From the NCBI GenBank assembly GCA_002712305.1, contig PATE01000057.1:17400-39047 (forward strand): a stretch of DNA of 21,648 bases, written 5' to 3'. A program made the translations under genes and the position numbers. The DNA is from Gemmatimonadota bacterium. GTDB taxonomy: Bacteria > Latescibacterota > UBA2968 > UBA8231. The notes under the pieces are model-generated. The model searched no databases and was not told where the DNA came from. It saw only the letters and a list, made by a program, of their open reading frames with translations. Numbering within the stretch: position 1 is the first letter of the stretch; each line of letters opens with the position of its first letter. Below are positions 6,862 through 14,966 of the stretch, piece by piece.

Positions 6862-8793
6862 TCAAACCACGATCGTCACGTGGCTGACGGCGCCGACGCG
6901 ACCATGATCGTTGACGGCACGAACCTCGATGCGATTCTCGCCAGCGTGAACGATCAGATCGAAACCGGCGGGTCTCTCTTTCCAGAAACCACCATCGATG
7001 CGAATCTCGAACCGCGCGAGATTCGGTGTTTCCGTGTCGAGGTCGATCCACAGTCTCTCACCTGCGGCCTGAAGACGCAGATGGACTCGCTGCAGATCCC
7101 AATACAGATCGCCGACCCGGTCGGTGTGTCCGGAGAAATGCGGTAGGGGCGGCGTCGCCTCGTCCTGCCAGAACAGGTATCCGTCATAGTGGTAGGCGCC
7201 CTGGCCATGCTCGGGCTCCCCCGGCTCGAGAGTCACCGTTTCATCGTTGCGCAGACTGATCATGAAGCGCTGCCAGAGCTGAATCCGATTCGCCACCGTG
7301 AAACGATCTTTCGTCTCAGGCGGCGGCGTCGGACTCATTCGCACATCATCCAACTCATCATGCACGTAGGCCAGGTGAGCCTCAAGGGCGCTCAAGGGGA
7401 TCCCATCCCGTTCGAAGTGATACGTGTGTTTTGTGCTGTCGTCGCTGTCGCCTCCCGGGTCCATGGTCACCCACTTGCCATAGTCGTTCGACCAGACCTC
7501 GCTGATACAATGGGCTTGCATGATCTGCGTACGGGCGTAGAAACCGAGGGCTGCACAACACTGTGTATACACCGTGGCGTAGTGCGTACACATGCCCAGG
7601 GCCAGCTGCTGTGAGGCCAATTCGAGGATGACGGGCGCGTCCCAGGGCGGTACGTAGGAGAGGGGCCCCATGTTCCATCCGTCCTCCCACTGGTCTCGCA
7701 CCCACTGCCGCAGAAGAACCAATGCCTCGAACTCGGTCTTTGCGGGCCCCACGACTTTGTCCAGCTTCCAGCGTTCACGCAGAATCTTGCCACGCACATC
7801 ATCAGATGCCATATGGGCAAACCGAAAGGAACTGCGCACCAGGGGCCGATTGGCTGCATCGTCAGCAACGGTCCAGCCGGGCAGTGGATCGCCCTCGGCC
7901 TCGACGCGCAGTGTCACGCCGGTAACGGTCGGTGTCTCCGACGGATCCGTCGTTGCCAGTTGTAGTCTCCACTGGCCGTACCGGGCCCCCTCCCAGGCCA
8001 CACTTTCAGCCGGCTTCCACGCCGACCACGTCGATGGCGAGTAGGCGGGCGTCGAGCCGTGGCGCCATTCGACAGCCCAGGATGTCCCCGTGGGCGTCTC
8101 GCCGACTACGTCGACATCGACACTCGTCACGCTTCCTTTGGGGGCGATACCAAGTCCACTGCCACCGTGGCCGGCTGCGATCGACAACAGATCTACGGGC
8201 GATGATGCAATCTCACCAGACGCCGCGTACTGATCCAGCCAGAGACGCGCGACATACTCCCCGTCGCCGCGATCGTTCTCACCGATTTCCTCACTGCGCC
8301 ACGTCTGCCCCCCATCGTCGCTGACGGCACTGCGATCGGGCAGCATGCCATTCTCCATCAGCAGACGCCATTCGCCCTCACCTTCGGCGCGAAACACGAC
8401 TTCGTTCTCTCCCTCATGCAGATGCTGCACGGGGAGGGGAATCCGTTTCCAGGCGCCTGACCAATATTCTGGTTTTTCGTCCCATTCGGGCTCTACCGTG
8501 TGTCCATTCAGGTCGATTCGCAGACTGGAGGGATCGGCCGGCCCCGAGATATACGGACACAGATGGGCCTGCTGGAGTGCAGACCCCACCTTCTCCACGA
8601 CAAAGGTCTTGCGCGCCCAGCGTGTGGCGGTGATCAGTTCACGATTCCTCGTGTTCGTCCGCCCCATCTCATCGCGCACCGTCGTGCCCCGACGCAAGCG
8701 AAGCCCGTCGCCCTCTCGTTCGACGTGACGACGCGTGGCGGCCGTATCGAAATCATGTGCATCACACCAGCTGTGTTCACCTCGGTAGGACAT
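6862..8793 (-). CDS. Transglutaminase-like cysteine hydrolase with N-terminal beta domains
   Basis: This 643-aa protein has an N-terminal half rich in beta-sandwich features: LRIDLNGHTVEP, VVFRAEGEGEWRLLMENG, and SDDGGQTWRSEEIG, a sialidase-type repeat motif. A transglutaminase-like core spans about residues 350-450, with nucleophile Cys402 (LALGMCTHYATVYTQCCAAL), His428 (MQAHCISEVW) and Asp445 (WVTMDPGGD), the Cys-His-Asp triad of the papain-like fold. A further beta domain ends the protein (RFEIRIDGGFWKERPAGFDL). Such enzymes usually act as proteases or amidases rather than cross-linkers. No signal peptide is visible, so it appears cytoplasmic, which is odd for this architecture. The ATG at 8793 has a good AGGAG eight bases upstream. 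It is the third gene of the operon, 67 bp after the aminotransferase. Confidence 0.9.
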   Translation of the reverse strand: MSYRGEHSWCDAHDFDTAATRRHVEREGDGLRLRRGTTVRDEMGRTNTRNRELITATRWARKTFVVEKVGSALQQAHLCPYISGPADPSSLRIDLNGHTVEPEWDEKPEYWSGAWKRIPLPVQHLHEGENEVVFRAEGEGEWRLLMENGMLPDRSAVSDDGGQTWRSEEIGENDRGDGEYVARLWLDQYAASGEIASSPVDLLSIAAGHGGSGLGIAPKGSVTSVDVDVVGETPTGTSWAVEWRHGSTPAYSPSTWSAWKPAESVAWEGARYGQWRLQLATTDPSETPTVTGVTLRVEAEGDPLPGWTVADDAANRPLVRSSFRFAHMASDDVRGKILRERWKLDKVVGPAKTEFEALVLLRQWVRDQWEDGWNMGPLSYVPPWDAPVILELASQQLALGMCTHYATVYTQCCAALGFYARTQIMQAHCISEVWSNDYGKWVTMDPGGDSDDSTKHTYHFERDGIPLSALEAHLAYVHDELDDVRMSPTPPPETKDRFTVANRIQLWQRFMISLRNDETVTLEPGEPEHGQGAYHYDGYLFWQDEATPPLPHFSGHTDRVGDLYWDLQRVHLRLQAAGERLWIDLDTETPNLARFEIRIDGGFWKERPAGFDLIVHAGENRIEVRAVNDHGRVGAVSHVTIVV

Positions 8794-8860
8794 ATCGCTT
8801 CACTCCTGTGGCCGACTGCAGAAAGGGATGAGTCAACAAAGGCGGGGTTGGGCCGGAGCG

Positions 8861-10201
8861 TCAACTCACCATGCGACGGAAGGAATCCTCTTGTACCTGC
8901 GTATCGAGACGTGAAGCCAGATCGCCCCGCTCCAACCCCTCGGCGATCAACGCAAACGTCTCCGTGACGACGCGTTCCGTATGATCGAGGGCCGTCACGT
9001 CCTCGTGCCCACAGTTGAAGAAAAACCCCGTGGACAGAATCAGACCCCGCCGTGCGTTTTCCTGCACAAAGACAGACGTCACAAGACGAGCCGTATCCGG
9101 GTCGTCGATGTCAAAACGGATCCCCGGATGGGCGTCGACGCCGACACAGCTTGCCGCCAGTCCGGCTTCGCTCGCGGCCCGATCGATCCGTGCTCGAAAG
9201 TCGCTTCCCAGACGTTTGAAGACCGCCGGTGCATCGCGCCGCTCCAATTCACCGATCGTGGCGATGGCCGCAGCGATGCCGACGTTGTCGTCCCAGTAGG
9301 CACTTGAGATAAACATGCGCTCCGACGTAGCCATGATGTCTCGGCGACCCACGACGGCGGCCATGGGATAGCCGTTCGAGATCGCCTTCGCAAAGACCGA
9401 GATGTCGGGTGTGACCCCCGCCACCTCCTGAACGCCGCCGAGTGAGACCCGCCAACCACACGAGACTTCATCGAAGATCAGAACCGCACCGTGTCGATCT
9501 GCCAGCTCGCGCACGCCCTCGAGGTAACCGGACGGGGGCATCTCCGTGCGCATGGGCTCCATGATGATGCAGGCGACCCGTCCGTCATTGGCCTTGAGCT
9601 GACTTTCCAATTGATCGAGATCGCCGTATTCGAAGGGTTCGATCGTGCCCTCGAGTGCGGCGGGAACACCGATCGGGTCGATCCCATTGAATAGATGGCC
9701 CTGCAGGCCTTCGCTGCCGAGGTTGGCCGCCAGATACCAATCATGCCAGCCGTGATAGCCGCAGAACAACACCTTGTCGCGACCGGTGAATCCTCGAGCG
9801 ATGCGGACCGCCATCGTACACGCCTCTCCCCCTCCCTTGCAGTAACGAACCATCTCGGCAGAGGGAATCAGCCGTACCAGCGTCTCGGCCAAGGCCAGCG
9901 AATTCTCGTGCACGATGCTGTACACCGAACCCCGATCGATCTGCTCCTTCACGGCGGTATCGACGACGTCATCTGCATAACCCAGCACGATGGGGCCAAC
10001 GGCACTCATCCAGTCCACATACTCATTGCCGTCCACGTCCCAGATCCGACAGCCCTTCGCGCGCTCGGCGTAGATCGGACTGACCCCCAACGCGGCGCGA
10101 GATGGACGCCGGCTGATCAACTGCGATGTGCCCGGAATCAGTTCGCGGGCGCGTTCGTAGATCTCGAAGGATCGTGCAACCGAATGCGTTGTTGCTGTCA
10201 T
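8861..10201 (-). CDS. Class III aminotransferase, glutamate-1-semialdehyde aminomutase-like
   Basis: This 446-aa PLP enzyme of the class III fold I group is closest in motif to glutamate-1-semialdehyde 2,1-aminomutase. Visible features are IPGTSQLISRRP at the start, the PLP-phosphate-binding region CKGGGEACTMAVRIAR, GYHGWHDW (148-155), the acidic motif LIFDEV (Asp244) and the Schiff-base lysine in VFAKAISNGYP (Lys272). Its place between an MlrC-like peptidase and catabolic oxidoreductases argues against a haem-synthesis role and for transamination or aminomutation of an operon-specific amine or amino acid. The ATG at 10201 gives a standard N-terminus (MTATTHSVARSFEIYERARE); a longer frame is extra non-family sequence reaching into the gene before. 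It starts 40 bp after the MlrC-like stop. Confidence 0.93.
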   Translation of the reverse strand: MTATTHSVARSFEIYERARELIPGTSQLISRRPSRAALGVSPIYAERAKGCRIWDVDGNEYVDWMSAVGPIVLGYADDVVDTAVKEQIDRGSVYSIVHENSLALAETLVRLIPSAEMVRYCKGGGEACTMAVRIARGFTGRDKVLFCGYHGWHDWYLAANLGSEGLQGHLFNGIDPIGVPAALEGTIEPFEYGDLDQLESQLKANDGRVACIIMEPMRTEMPPSGYLEGVRELADRHGAVLIFDEVSCGWRVSLGGVQEVAGVTPDISVFAKAISNGYPMAAVVGRRDIMATSERMFISSAYWDDNVGIAAAIATIGELERRDAPAVFKRLGSDFRARIDRAASEAGLAASCVGVDAHPGIRFDIDDPDTARLVTSVFVQENARRGLILSTGFFFNCGHEDVTALDHTERVVTETFALIAEGLERGDLASRLDTQVQEDSFRRMVS

Positions 10202-10241
10202 GACAGACCTTGTGAAAGGGCGAAATCGGGCATCGTGGGTG

Positions 10242-11735
10242 CTACTCAGCAGGAAGATCTTGCAGATGACGTCCATCGGCGTCCAGTGGATACAGGCGTC
10301 GGCCGATGTTCTGGAAGTGCAGATTCCATTCACTGTGCACACAGGGCTCTGCAACTATGTGCACGGCCCCTGCCCACGACTCGAATCCTGCACGGAAGTG
10401 GGCGGCCGACTTCACCGCGATCGTCGACATCTGACGCGGATCCAGATCGAGGGTGCGCGCAAAAGCGGTGCAGAACGGCTGCTCACGTCGGGTCACGAGC
10501 AACACATGCACGCCATCCTGCTCGATATGGGCGGACGGCCCCATACATCCTTCGAGGCCGGCATACATGGGTCCGTCGTAGCGAAAACGCCCCTCGCGTG
10601 AGACAGCGACCACGTGCACACGCATGGCCACCGGTTCGCCCTGCATCGGACTCGACTTGGCGCCCACCTGTAGATCGATCTGGGCTCCGGCACCTGCCGC
10701 CAGGCACTGCTCGACCGCTTCGGGATCGACGATGTAGAGGACACACGCATCCTGCAGACCTCGCTCAATGAAGGTGCGCAGGATGCCGGTGCTGTCTCCC
10801 GGGGCGCCACCACCGGTGTTGTCATCTCGATCGGCCAGTACCAGAGGCCGTGGAGGATTCTCTCCAAGCTGGTCGAGGGTTTTGGCCGTTGTATAGCGTG
10901 GGAAATGCCACGTAGCACGCCGCTCCCAGATCCAAGCCCCCAGTTCGTCGGCCAGACGCTGAGCCTGATCCAGATCTCCATCGGTCACGACGTAGACGGA
11001 GGCCCCCAGACAGGGCACATCGGCCAGGGGATAGCAGGTAGCGATGGAGGCACAGACCACACCGGGCAGTGCTTCGATTCGATGCAGTTCTGCAATCGCC
11101 TCCGACATGGGGGGATGGGCTGTGACCTGATTCATCCCCCAGATCATGGGGATTCGGTGGACGGCCATGATCGGCACGAGCCCCTCGGTGAGGATCCGCA
11201 TCAGGACATCAGCGCATTCCCGCCCACGCTCGGCCATGTCGATCTCGGGGTACGTCTCTCTGCCGATCAACACATCTGCAGCGTCGACCATCTCTTGTGA
11301 CATGTTGGTGTGGATGTCGAGTTGCGCCAGGATGGGCACGCCACCCACGACCTCGCGCACTGCACGCAACACGTAACTCTCGGCGTCATCGATCCCCTCC
11401 ACCGCCATCGAACCGTGCAACTCGAGCAACACACCGTCGAGTTCACCTGCTGCGCGAAGCTCGGCCAGCAGTTCGCCGAGAATCTCGTCGAACAACGCGC
11501 GTGACGTACGGCCACTCGGGTGTGGTTCGGCGAAATAAGTAGGGATTAGTTCGAAGCCGTGTACTTCGGCACCTTCGATGAAACCACCTATCGGTGTGTT
11601 CGTGTCTGCGAAGGTGTCGATGATCTGTTGGCCCCGTTGCAGGCCACCAAGGCGTTCTTCGTAGTCCTGCCGCGTCGTCGGGACGGGCGTAAACGTGCTC
11701 GTTTCGTGGCTGATGGCGCCGATGGCGACACGCAT
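10242..11735 (-). CDS. M81-family metallopeptidase, MlrC (microcystinase C)-like
   Basis: This 497-aa protein is a full-length member of the M81/DUF1485-MlrC family, named for MlrC, which cleaves linearised microcystin. Hallmarks are ISHETSTF (9-15), LLELHGSM (around His107), the metal motif DIHTN (Asp140, His142), and the C-terminal-domain signature DRDDNTGGGAPGDSTG. In MlrC a third metal histidine lies 22 residues after the DxH histidine, in a YPH motif; here that place is Glu164 in TYPEIDMAERG. Glu can also bind zinc, so activity is not excluded. The ATG at 11735 gives the typical MRVAIGAISHE start with GGAG about 10 bases upstream. It is the first gene of the operon, divergent from the aldolase. 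The substrate is unknown, probably a peptide-like or amide compound. Confidence 0.93.
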   Translation of the reverse strand: MRVAIGAISHETSTFTPVPTTRQDYEERLGGLQRGQQIIDTFADTNTPIGGFIEGAEVHGFELIPTYFAEPHPSGRTSRALFDEILGELLAELRAAGELDGVLLELHGSMAVEGIDDAESYVLRAVREVVGGVPILAQLDIHTNMSQEMVDAADVLIGRETYPEIDMAERGRECADVLMRILTEGLVPIMAVHRIPMIWGMNQVTAHPPMSEAIAELHRIEALPGVVCASIATCYPLADVPCLGASVYVVTDGDLDQAQRLADELGAWIWERRATWHFPRYTTAKTLDQLGENPPRPLVLADRDDNTGGGAPGDSTGILRTFIERGLQDACVLYIVDPEAVEQCLAAGAGAQIDLQVGAKSSPMQGEPVAMRVHVVAVSREGRFRYDGPMYAGLEGCMGPSAHIEQDGVHVLLVTRREQPFCTAFARTLDLDPRQMSTIAVKSAAHFRAGFESWAGAVHIVAEPCVHSEWNLHFQNIGRRLYPLDADGRHLQDLPAE

Positions 11736-11864
11736 GAATCTCGACTCCGAATTGGTGCATGAATCTATTGATCACCCCCACGTGCGATCTGACCTGTGCC
11801 TGATCACAAAGGGGCAACCCTTCCGAGGCCGAGTATACAGCCACCGGAGGCGCAACAACAGGCA

Positions 11865-11876
11865 GGTGACGTCACC
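11865..11876. promoter_or_regulatory. 12-bp perfect palindrome, candidate operator
   Basis: GGTGACGTCACC reads the same on both strands and lies 47-58 bp before the aldolase GTG start and about 130 bp before the MlrC start. A dimeric repressor such as a GntR- or LacI-type protein could bind here. No regulator gene is present in the window. Confidence 0.4.
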
Positions 11877-11911
11877 GGTTTCAGCCGCTACCATATCGGC
11901 CTCACTCAGAC

Positions 11912-11917
11912 GGGAGG
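11912..11917 (+). promoter_or_regulatory. Ribosome-binding site that fixes the aldolase GTG start
   Basis: GGGAGG lies five bases before the GTG at 11923. No ATG start in the frame lies close to the family N-terminus, so this site decides the start. Confidence 0.8.
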
Positions 11918-11922
11918 TCCTC

Positions 11923-12705
11923 GTGTTCTTCGAAGGCATCGAACGATTTCGGCAGCGACTGGCTGCTGGCGAAACATTGTGCGGGATCAGCATCTACGTC
12001 ACCGATCCGCAGGTGACCGAAGCCGTCGCTGACAGTGTCGATTTTCTCTGGATCGACCTCGAACACGCTGCCATGGGGATCGAGGCGATGCGTGGCCATC
12101 TGCTGGCAGCACGATCCCGGCGTTGCCCCGTCGTCGTGCGCACGGCCAGTTCCGACATTGCGTCGATCAAACCGATCCTCGACGCAGGCGCACCGGGGAT
12201 CGTCGTCCCCCAGGTCACTTCGGCTGCAGAGGTCCAGCACGTCGTCGATGCCTGTCGATATCCGCCCCAGGGCAAACGTGGGTTCGGCCCCTTCACACCG
12301 ACTGACTATGGTCGCCAGGAAGAGGGATACGTCGAGCGCGCGAACGATGCGGTGTTTGTTGCCGTCATGATCGAGTGTGTCGAGGCGGTGGACGCCATCG
12401 ATGAGATTGTGGCCATTGACGGGCTCGATTCCATCGTCATCGGCCCCATGGATCTGTCGGGCTCCCTTGGAGTACTGGGCCAGGCGGATCATCCTGACGT
12501 GGTAGGTCGCATGGAGAAGGCCATTGGCGCGGCCCGGGCGAAAGGATTGCCCGTCGGCTCAGGAATGCCGGCCGATCCCGCCTTCGCCGCCCGGCAGGCG
12601 GCACGTGGCATTCAGTGGATGCAGGTCGGTGTCGATCTCGCCTATCTCACAAGTGGTGTCGATGCCACCATGCGATCTCTCGGCGACGCCCTTGGAACGG
12701 ACTGA
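11923..12705 (+). CDS. HpcH/HpaI-family class II aldolase
   Basis: This 260-aa protein has the phosphoenolpyruvate/pyruvate TIM-barrel fold of 4-hydroxy-2-oxoheptanedioate aldolase and 2-dehydro-3-deoxyglucarate aldolase. The active-site residues line up with HpaI: His48 in IDLEHAA (HpaI His45), Arg73 in VVVRTA (Arg70), metal ligand Glu151 in MIECVEAV (Glu149) and Asp177 in GPMDLSGSLG (Asp175). GKRGFGPFTPTDYG is also typical. The reaction is reversible aldol cleavage of a 4-hydroxy-2-oxo acid into pyruvate and an aldehyde. The GTG start at 11923 is supported by GGGAGG. One base separates its stop from the GTG of the next gene, so the two are translationally coupled and likely work on the same carbon skeleton. 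The exact substrate cannot be told. Confidence 0.95.
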   Translation: MFFEGIERFRQRLAAGETLCGISIYVTDPQVTEAVADSVDFLWIDLEHAAMGIEAMRGHLLAARSRRCPVVVRTASSDIASIKPILDAGAPGIVVPQVTSAAEVQHVVDACRYPPQGKRGFGPFTPTDYGRQEEGYVERANDAVFVAVMIECVEAVDAIDEIVAIDGLDSIVIGPMDLSGSLGVLGQADHPDVVGRMEKAIGAARAKGLPVGSGMPADPAFAARQAARGIQWMQVGVDLAYLTSGVDATMRSLGDALGTD

Positions 12706-12706
12706 C

Positions 12707-13774
12707 GTGTCAGACGGCATGGAGAGATACACCGAGGAAGATCTCCAGCGCGTCGGCATGGAGCTTCTCACCGCCTGCGGTGCCCCCGAAGAAGAGGCAG
12801 AACTCGTCGTCCACCATCTCGTGGAGGCGAGCCTCATGGGCATCGATTCCCATGGCGTGGTGCGGTATGTCATGTACGTTGAGGAGTGCCTGCAGGAGCG
12901 ACTTCGCCCGGGCGCGCCGGTCACCATCGAACGTGAAACTCCGAGTTTGATCGTGGTGGATGGGGGCAACAACTTCGGCCAGGTTGGCGCCTATCGCATG
13001 GCCAAGGAAGTAGAACGAAAGGTAGCCGACACGGGCATCGCCTTCGCTGTCAGCCGGCGATGCCATCACGTGGGTCGCCTCGGTGCCTATCCGCAGAAGT
13101 TGGCCGAAGCGGGATTGTTCGCCTTCGCCGTAGCCAACAGCCATGCAGCGGGCCACTTCGTCGTTCCCTGGGGAGGTCGCGAGGGTCGGTTGGCGACCAA
13201 TCCCCTCGCATGGGCGGCACCCACCAGCGGCCATCCCGTGTTGTTGGACATGTCCACCAGCATGATGCCCGAGGGCAAAGTGCGCACAGCACTACACGCA
13301 GGCACCCAGGTGCAGACCGGTGCGATCATCGATGCACACGGCGAGCCCACAACCGATCCTGCTTCGTTCTACGGCCCACCAAGAGGCGCGATTCTACCAT
13401 TCGGGGGTGATCTCGGCTTTCGCGGTTTCGGGTTGGGCCTACTGGTCGAGGTCCTGGGCAGCACGATCGCCGGCGAAGAACTGACCGAGAGTTTTCGTTA
13501 CGTGAATGGTTTGGGTCTTCTGGCCATCGATGCTGCCGGCCTGTGCGGCGACAAGGCGAGATTCTCAGATCTCGTCGACGACCTGGCTTCGTATGTGACG
13601 GACACCCCCCCGGCACCCGGACACGACGAGGTCATCATGCCGGGCGAGCGAGAATTCCGCCTTCTTCATGAACGCCGCCAAACCGGCATTCCCCTGGCCG
13701 ACGAAAGTGTTCGCCAGATCATCGACGTCGGTGAGCGTGTGGGTGTCCGTGTGGAACTATCCCCTCAAGCGTAA
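12707..13774 (+). CDS. Malate/L-lactate dehydrogenase, Ldh_2 (YlbC/ComC) family
   Basis: This 355-aa NAD(P)-dependent 2-hydroxyacid dehydrogenase belongs to the Ldh_2 family, unrelated to classic lactate dehydrogenase. Motifs are SLMGIDSHGVVRY (substrate Arg and His), SRRCHHVGRLGAYPQ (catalytic-His region), GREGRLATNPLAWAAPT and LLDMSTS. It would interconvert a 2-hydroxy acid and the 2-oxo acid, which suits a partner of the oxo-acid aldolase just upstream. The GTG at 12707, one base after the aldolase stop with GGAA about nine bases upstream, is preferred; the in-frame ATG at 12719 is an alternative that removes four residues. The last 10 bases overlap the end of the convergent carboxypeptidase gene. 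Family assignment is firm; the substrate (malate, lactate, ureidoglycolate, sulfolactate or other) is open. Confidence 0.93.
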   Translation: MSDGMERYTEEDLQRVGMELLTACGAPEEEAELVVHHLVEASLMGIDSHGVVRYVMYVEECLQERLRPGAPVTIERETPSLIVVDGGNNFGQVGAYRMAKEVERKVADTGIAFAVSRRCHHVGRLGAYPQKLAEAGLFAFAVANSHAAGHFVVPWGGREGRLATNPLAWAAPTSGHPVLLDMSTSMMPEGKVRTALHAGTQVQTGAIIDAHGEPTTDPASFYGPPRGAILPFGGDLGFRGFGLGLLVEVLGSTIAGEELTESFRYVNGLGLLAIDAAGLCGDKARFSDLVDDLASYVTDTPPAPGHDEVIMPGEREFRLLHERRQTGIPLADESVRQIIDVGERVGVRVELSPQA

Positions 13775-14904
13775 CGCTCCTCAAACACACCCACGGCGGA
13801 TCGCACGGTGGTCAGCGCCATGTCGACGCGGCCATCGAAGGTACCGAACATGCCCATCTCGGTGCCGAAGGCCAGACCGTACGTGCGAGAGCAGAAATCC
13901 ATCAGATTGAAGCCCTCTCCACGGCGGGACGCGTCGAGCCAGAACACTGCTTGCGGGGACATGTCGAACCACTTGGAGGGTGCGTCCTCCTCGGTGGCCA
14001 GCGTGGCGCCCGAGTCGGCGATCGCCTGAATCGTAGCCATGGCTGCTTTCTCTTCCCACTTCTGGCTCTCCGGATCAGGCTGGGTCCGTGCAGACAACCA
14101 GTAGCGGTCATCCATCCCTGCCGATTCGTGTAGATCGAAGCTGATGCCGGGTCGGATCTGATCCAGGAGTTGTCTCGTCACGCGCGGCTCGACCGGTGCC
14201 CACGCGGTGTCGTGAAACCGGTTGATATGGAGGATCTCTCCCTCCAGCGAGACGATCAGCGTGTAGGCGCGATCGAAGAGATTCGTTCCGTCGACGCCGA
14301 TCTGTCCCGGTGGTTGATAGACCCTGCGACCGAGTAGCGGCGCCAGGATCTCTGGCTGATCGCGATAGAGGGCCTTCATGCGACCGTAGCCATAGCCCTG
14401 CGGGTTCTTGCGCTTTGGTCCTGCCCGGAACCGGATGTCACCATCTTCGACGACCTCTCCCTTCGTCTCGGGTCGGGCACTTGCATACCCGTAGTCGCCG
14501 ATCAGAGCGAGAAGGAAGTCATCATCCTCGAACAGGATCTGCCCCGCTCCCCGCAGGATCTCATCCAGTTGATCGAAGTCGTCGAAAGAAGGACGCTCAC
14601 CCAACCCGAGACTCAATGCGTGCGCAAAACCATCGTGCCCGACGGGGTCGCGTGTTGGAATGACGTACACCTGGTGTTCTGTATCGAGTTCATCGATCAA
14701 TTGCACAGCGGCCGATACACCGGCGTGTTCGGTGGAGTGACTCCCGGCGGTGATGAAGATGCCCGGCGTCTTGTCTCCCCCACCGCGCGCCACAACGATG
14801 GGTGACCCATCCACGCTGTTGCCCAGTACCGTCACATCCTGCGCCCGCCGACGCACATCGGCGAGAAGCTCTTCGTATTTGTTGTAGATCGTAGCCACTG
14901 CCAT
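13765..14904 (-). CDS. M14-like zinc carboxypeptidase/succinylglutamate desuccinylase-fold hydrolase
   Basis: This 379-aa protein shows the zinc site of M14 hydrolases: His56 and Glu59 in AGSHSTEHAG (HxxE), His259 in SFDLHES, and a likely catalytic Glu349 in FGTEMGMFG. The start region NSVDGSPIVVARGG resembles the usual N-terminal strand pair of this family. It should remove an amino acid or acyl group from a small substrate in the cytoplasm; no signal peptide is seen. The ATG at 14904 follows GGGAG closely; a GTG six bases on (14898) is better spaced and is a real alternative. A longer upstream frame crosses the palindrome and hairpins and is rejected. The gene overlaps the Ldh_2 gene by 10 bp at its 3' end and follows the SDR by 94 bp. 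Confidence 0.88.
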   Translation of the reverse strand: MAVATIYNKYEELLADVRRRAQDVTVLGNSVDGSPIVVARGGGDKTPGIFITAGSHSTEHAGVSAAVQLIDELDTEHQVYVIPTRDPVGHDGFAHALSLGLGERPSFDDFDQLDEILRGAGQILFEDDDFLLALIGDYGYASARPETKGEVVEDGDIRFRAGPKRKNPQGYGYGRMKALYRDQPEILAPLLGRRVYQPPGQIGVDGTNLFDRAYTLIVSLEGEILHINRFHDTAWAPVEPRVTRQLLDQIRPGISFDLHESAGMDDRYWLSARTQPDPESQKWEEKAAMATIQAIADSGATLATEEDAPSKWFDMSPQAVFWLDASRRGEGFNLMDFCSRTYGLAFGTEMGMFGTFDGRVDMALTTVRSAVGVFEERYA

Positions 14905-14920
14905 TCTCCCGTTTTCAAAG

Positions 14921-14934
14921 ACGTCTATAGACGT
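14921..14934. promoter_or_regulatory. 14-bp perfect palindrome before the carboxypeptidase start
   Basis: ACGTCTATAGACGT is perfectly symmetrical and ends 17 bp before the ATG at 14904. Imperfect outer arms (TTTC at 14913-14916 and GAAA at 14937-14940) extend it. It could be an operator for a dimeric regulator or a leader stem near the ribosome site. Confidence 0.45.
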
Positions 14935-14944
14935 TCGAAAGCCT

Positions 14945-14963
14945 GGCCAATCTCCGATTGGCC
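14945..14963. repeat. 8-bp stem, 3-nt loop hairpin
   Basis: GGCCAATC (14945-14952) pairs perfectly with GATTGGCC (14956-14963). It stands next to the larger hairpin at 14967-15007, making two tandem stems in the SDR-carboxypeptidase gap. Confidence 0.6.
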
Positions 14964-14966
14964 CAA

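Larger units (their letters stand above)
11736..11922. promoter_or_regulatory. Divergent control region of MlrC operon and aldolase genes
   Basis: These 187 bp separate two divergent starts. A TATACT at 11832-11837 on the minus strand resembles a -10 box for the MlrC operon, with only a weak -35 upstream. TGATCAC occurs twice in the same orientation, at 11769-11775 and 11801-11807, 32 bp apart, or about three helical turns. A 12-bp palindrome lies at 11865-11876. Shared regulation of both directions is inferred. Confidence 0.45.

Noticed and set aside
6800-7051. N-terminal extension of the FAD dehydrogenase
   Set aside because: The extra residues are Arg-rich and overlap the end of the transglutaminase-like gene; the Rossmann motif needs the start at 6799.
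10202-10354. N-terminal extension of the aminotransferase
   Set aside because: It overlaps the MlrC-like coding sequence in another frame and has no family similarity; the ATG at 10201 gives a normal length.
9695-10771. 358-codon plus-strand frame opposite the aminotransferase and MlrC genes
   Set aside because: It spans two well-supported minus-strand genes and has His/Arg/Cys-rich composition typical of antisense frames in GC-rich DNA.
11695-11922. Longer aldolase start inside the divergent region
   Set aside because: The extension runs through the MlrC start and the palindrome; GGGAGG before the GTG at 11923 is decisive.
12524-12706. Longer Ldh_2 dehydrogenase start inside the aldolase gene
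   Set aside because: The extra residues are an out-of-frame reading of the aldolase C-terminus; the family starts near the GTG at 12707 or the ATG at 12719.
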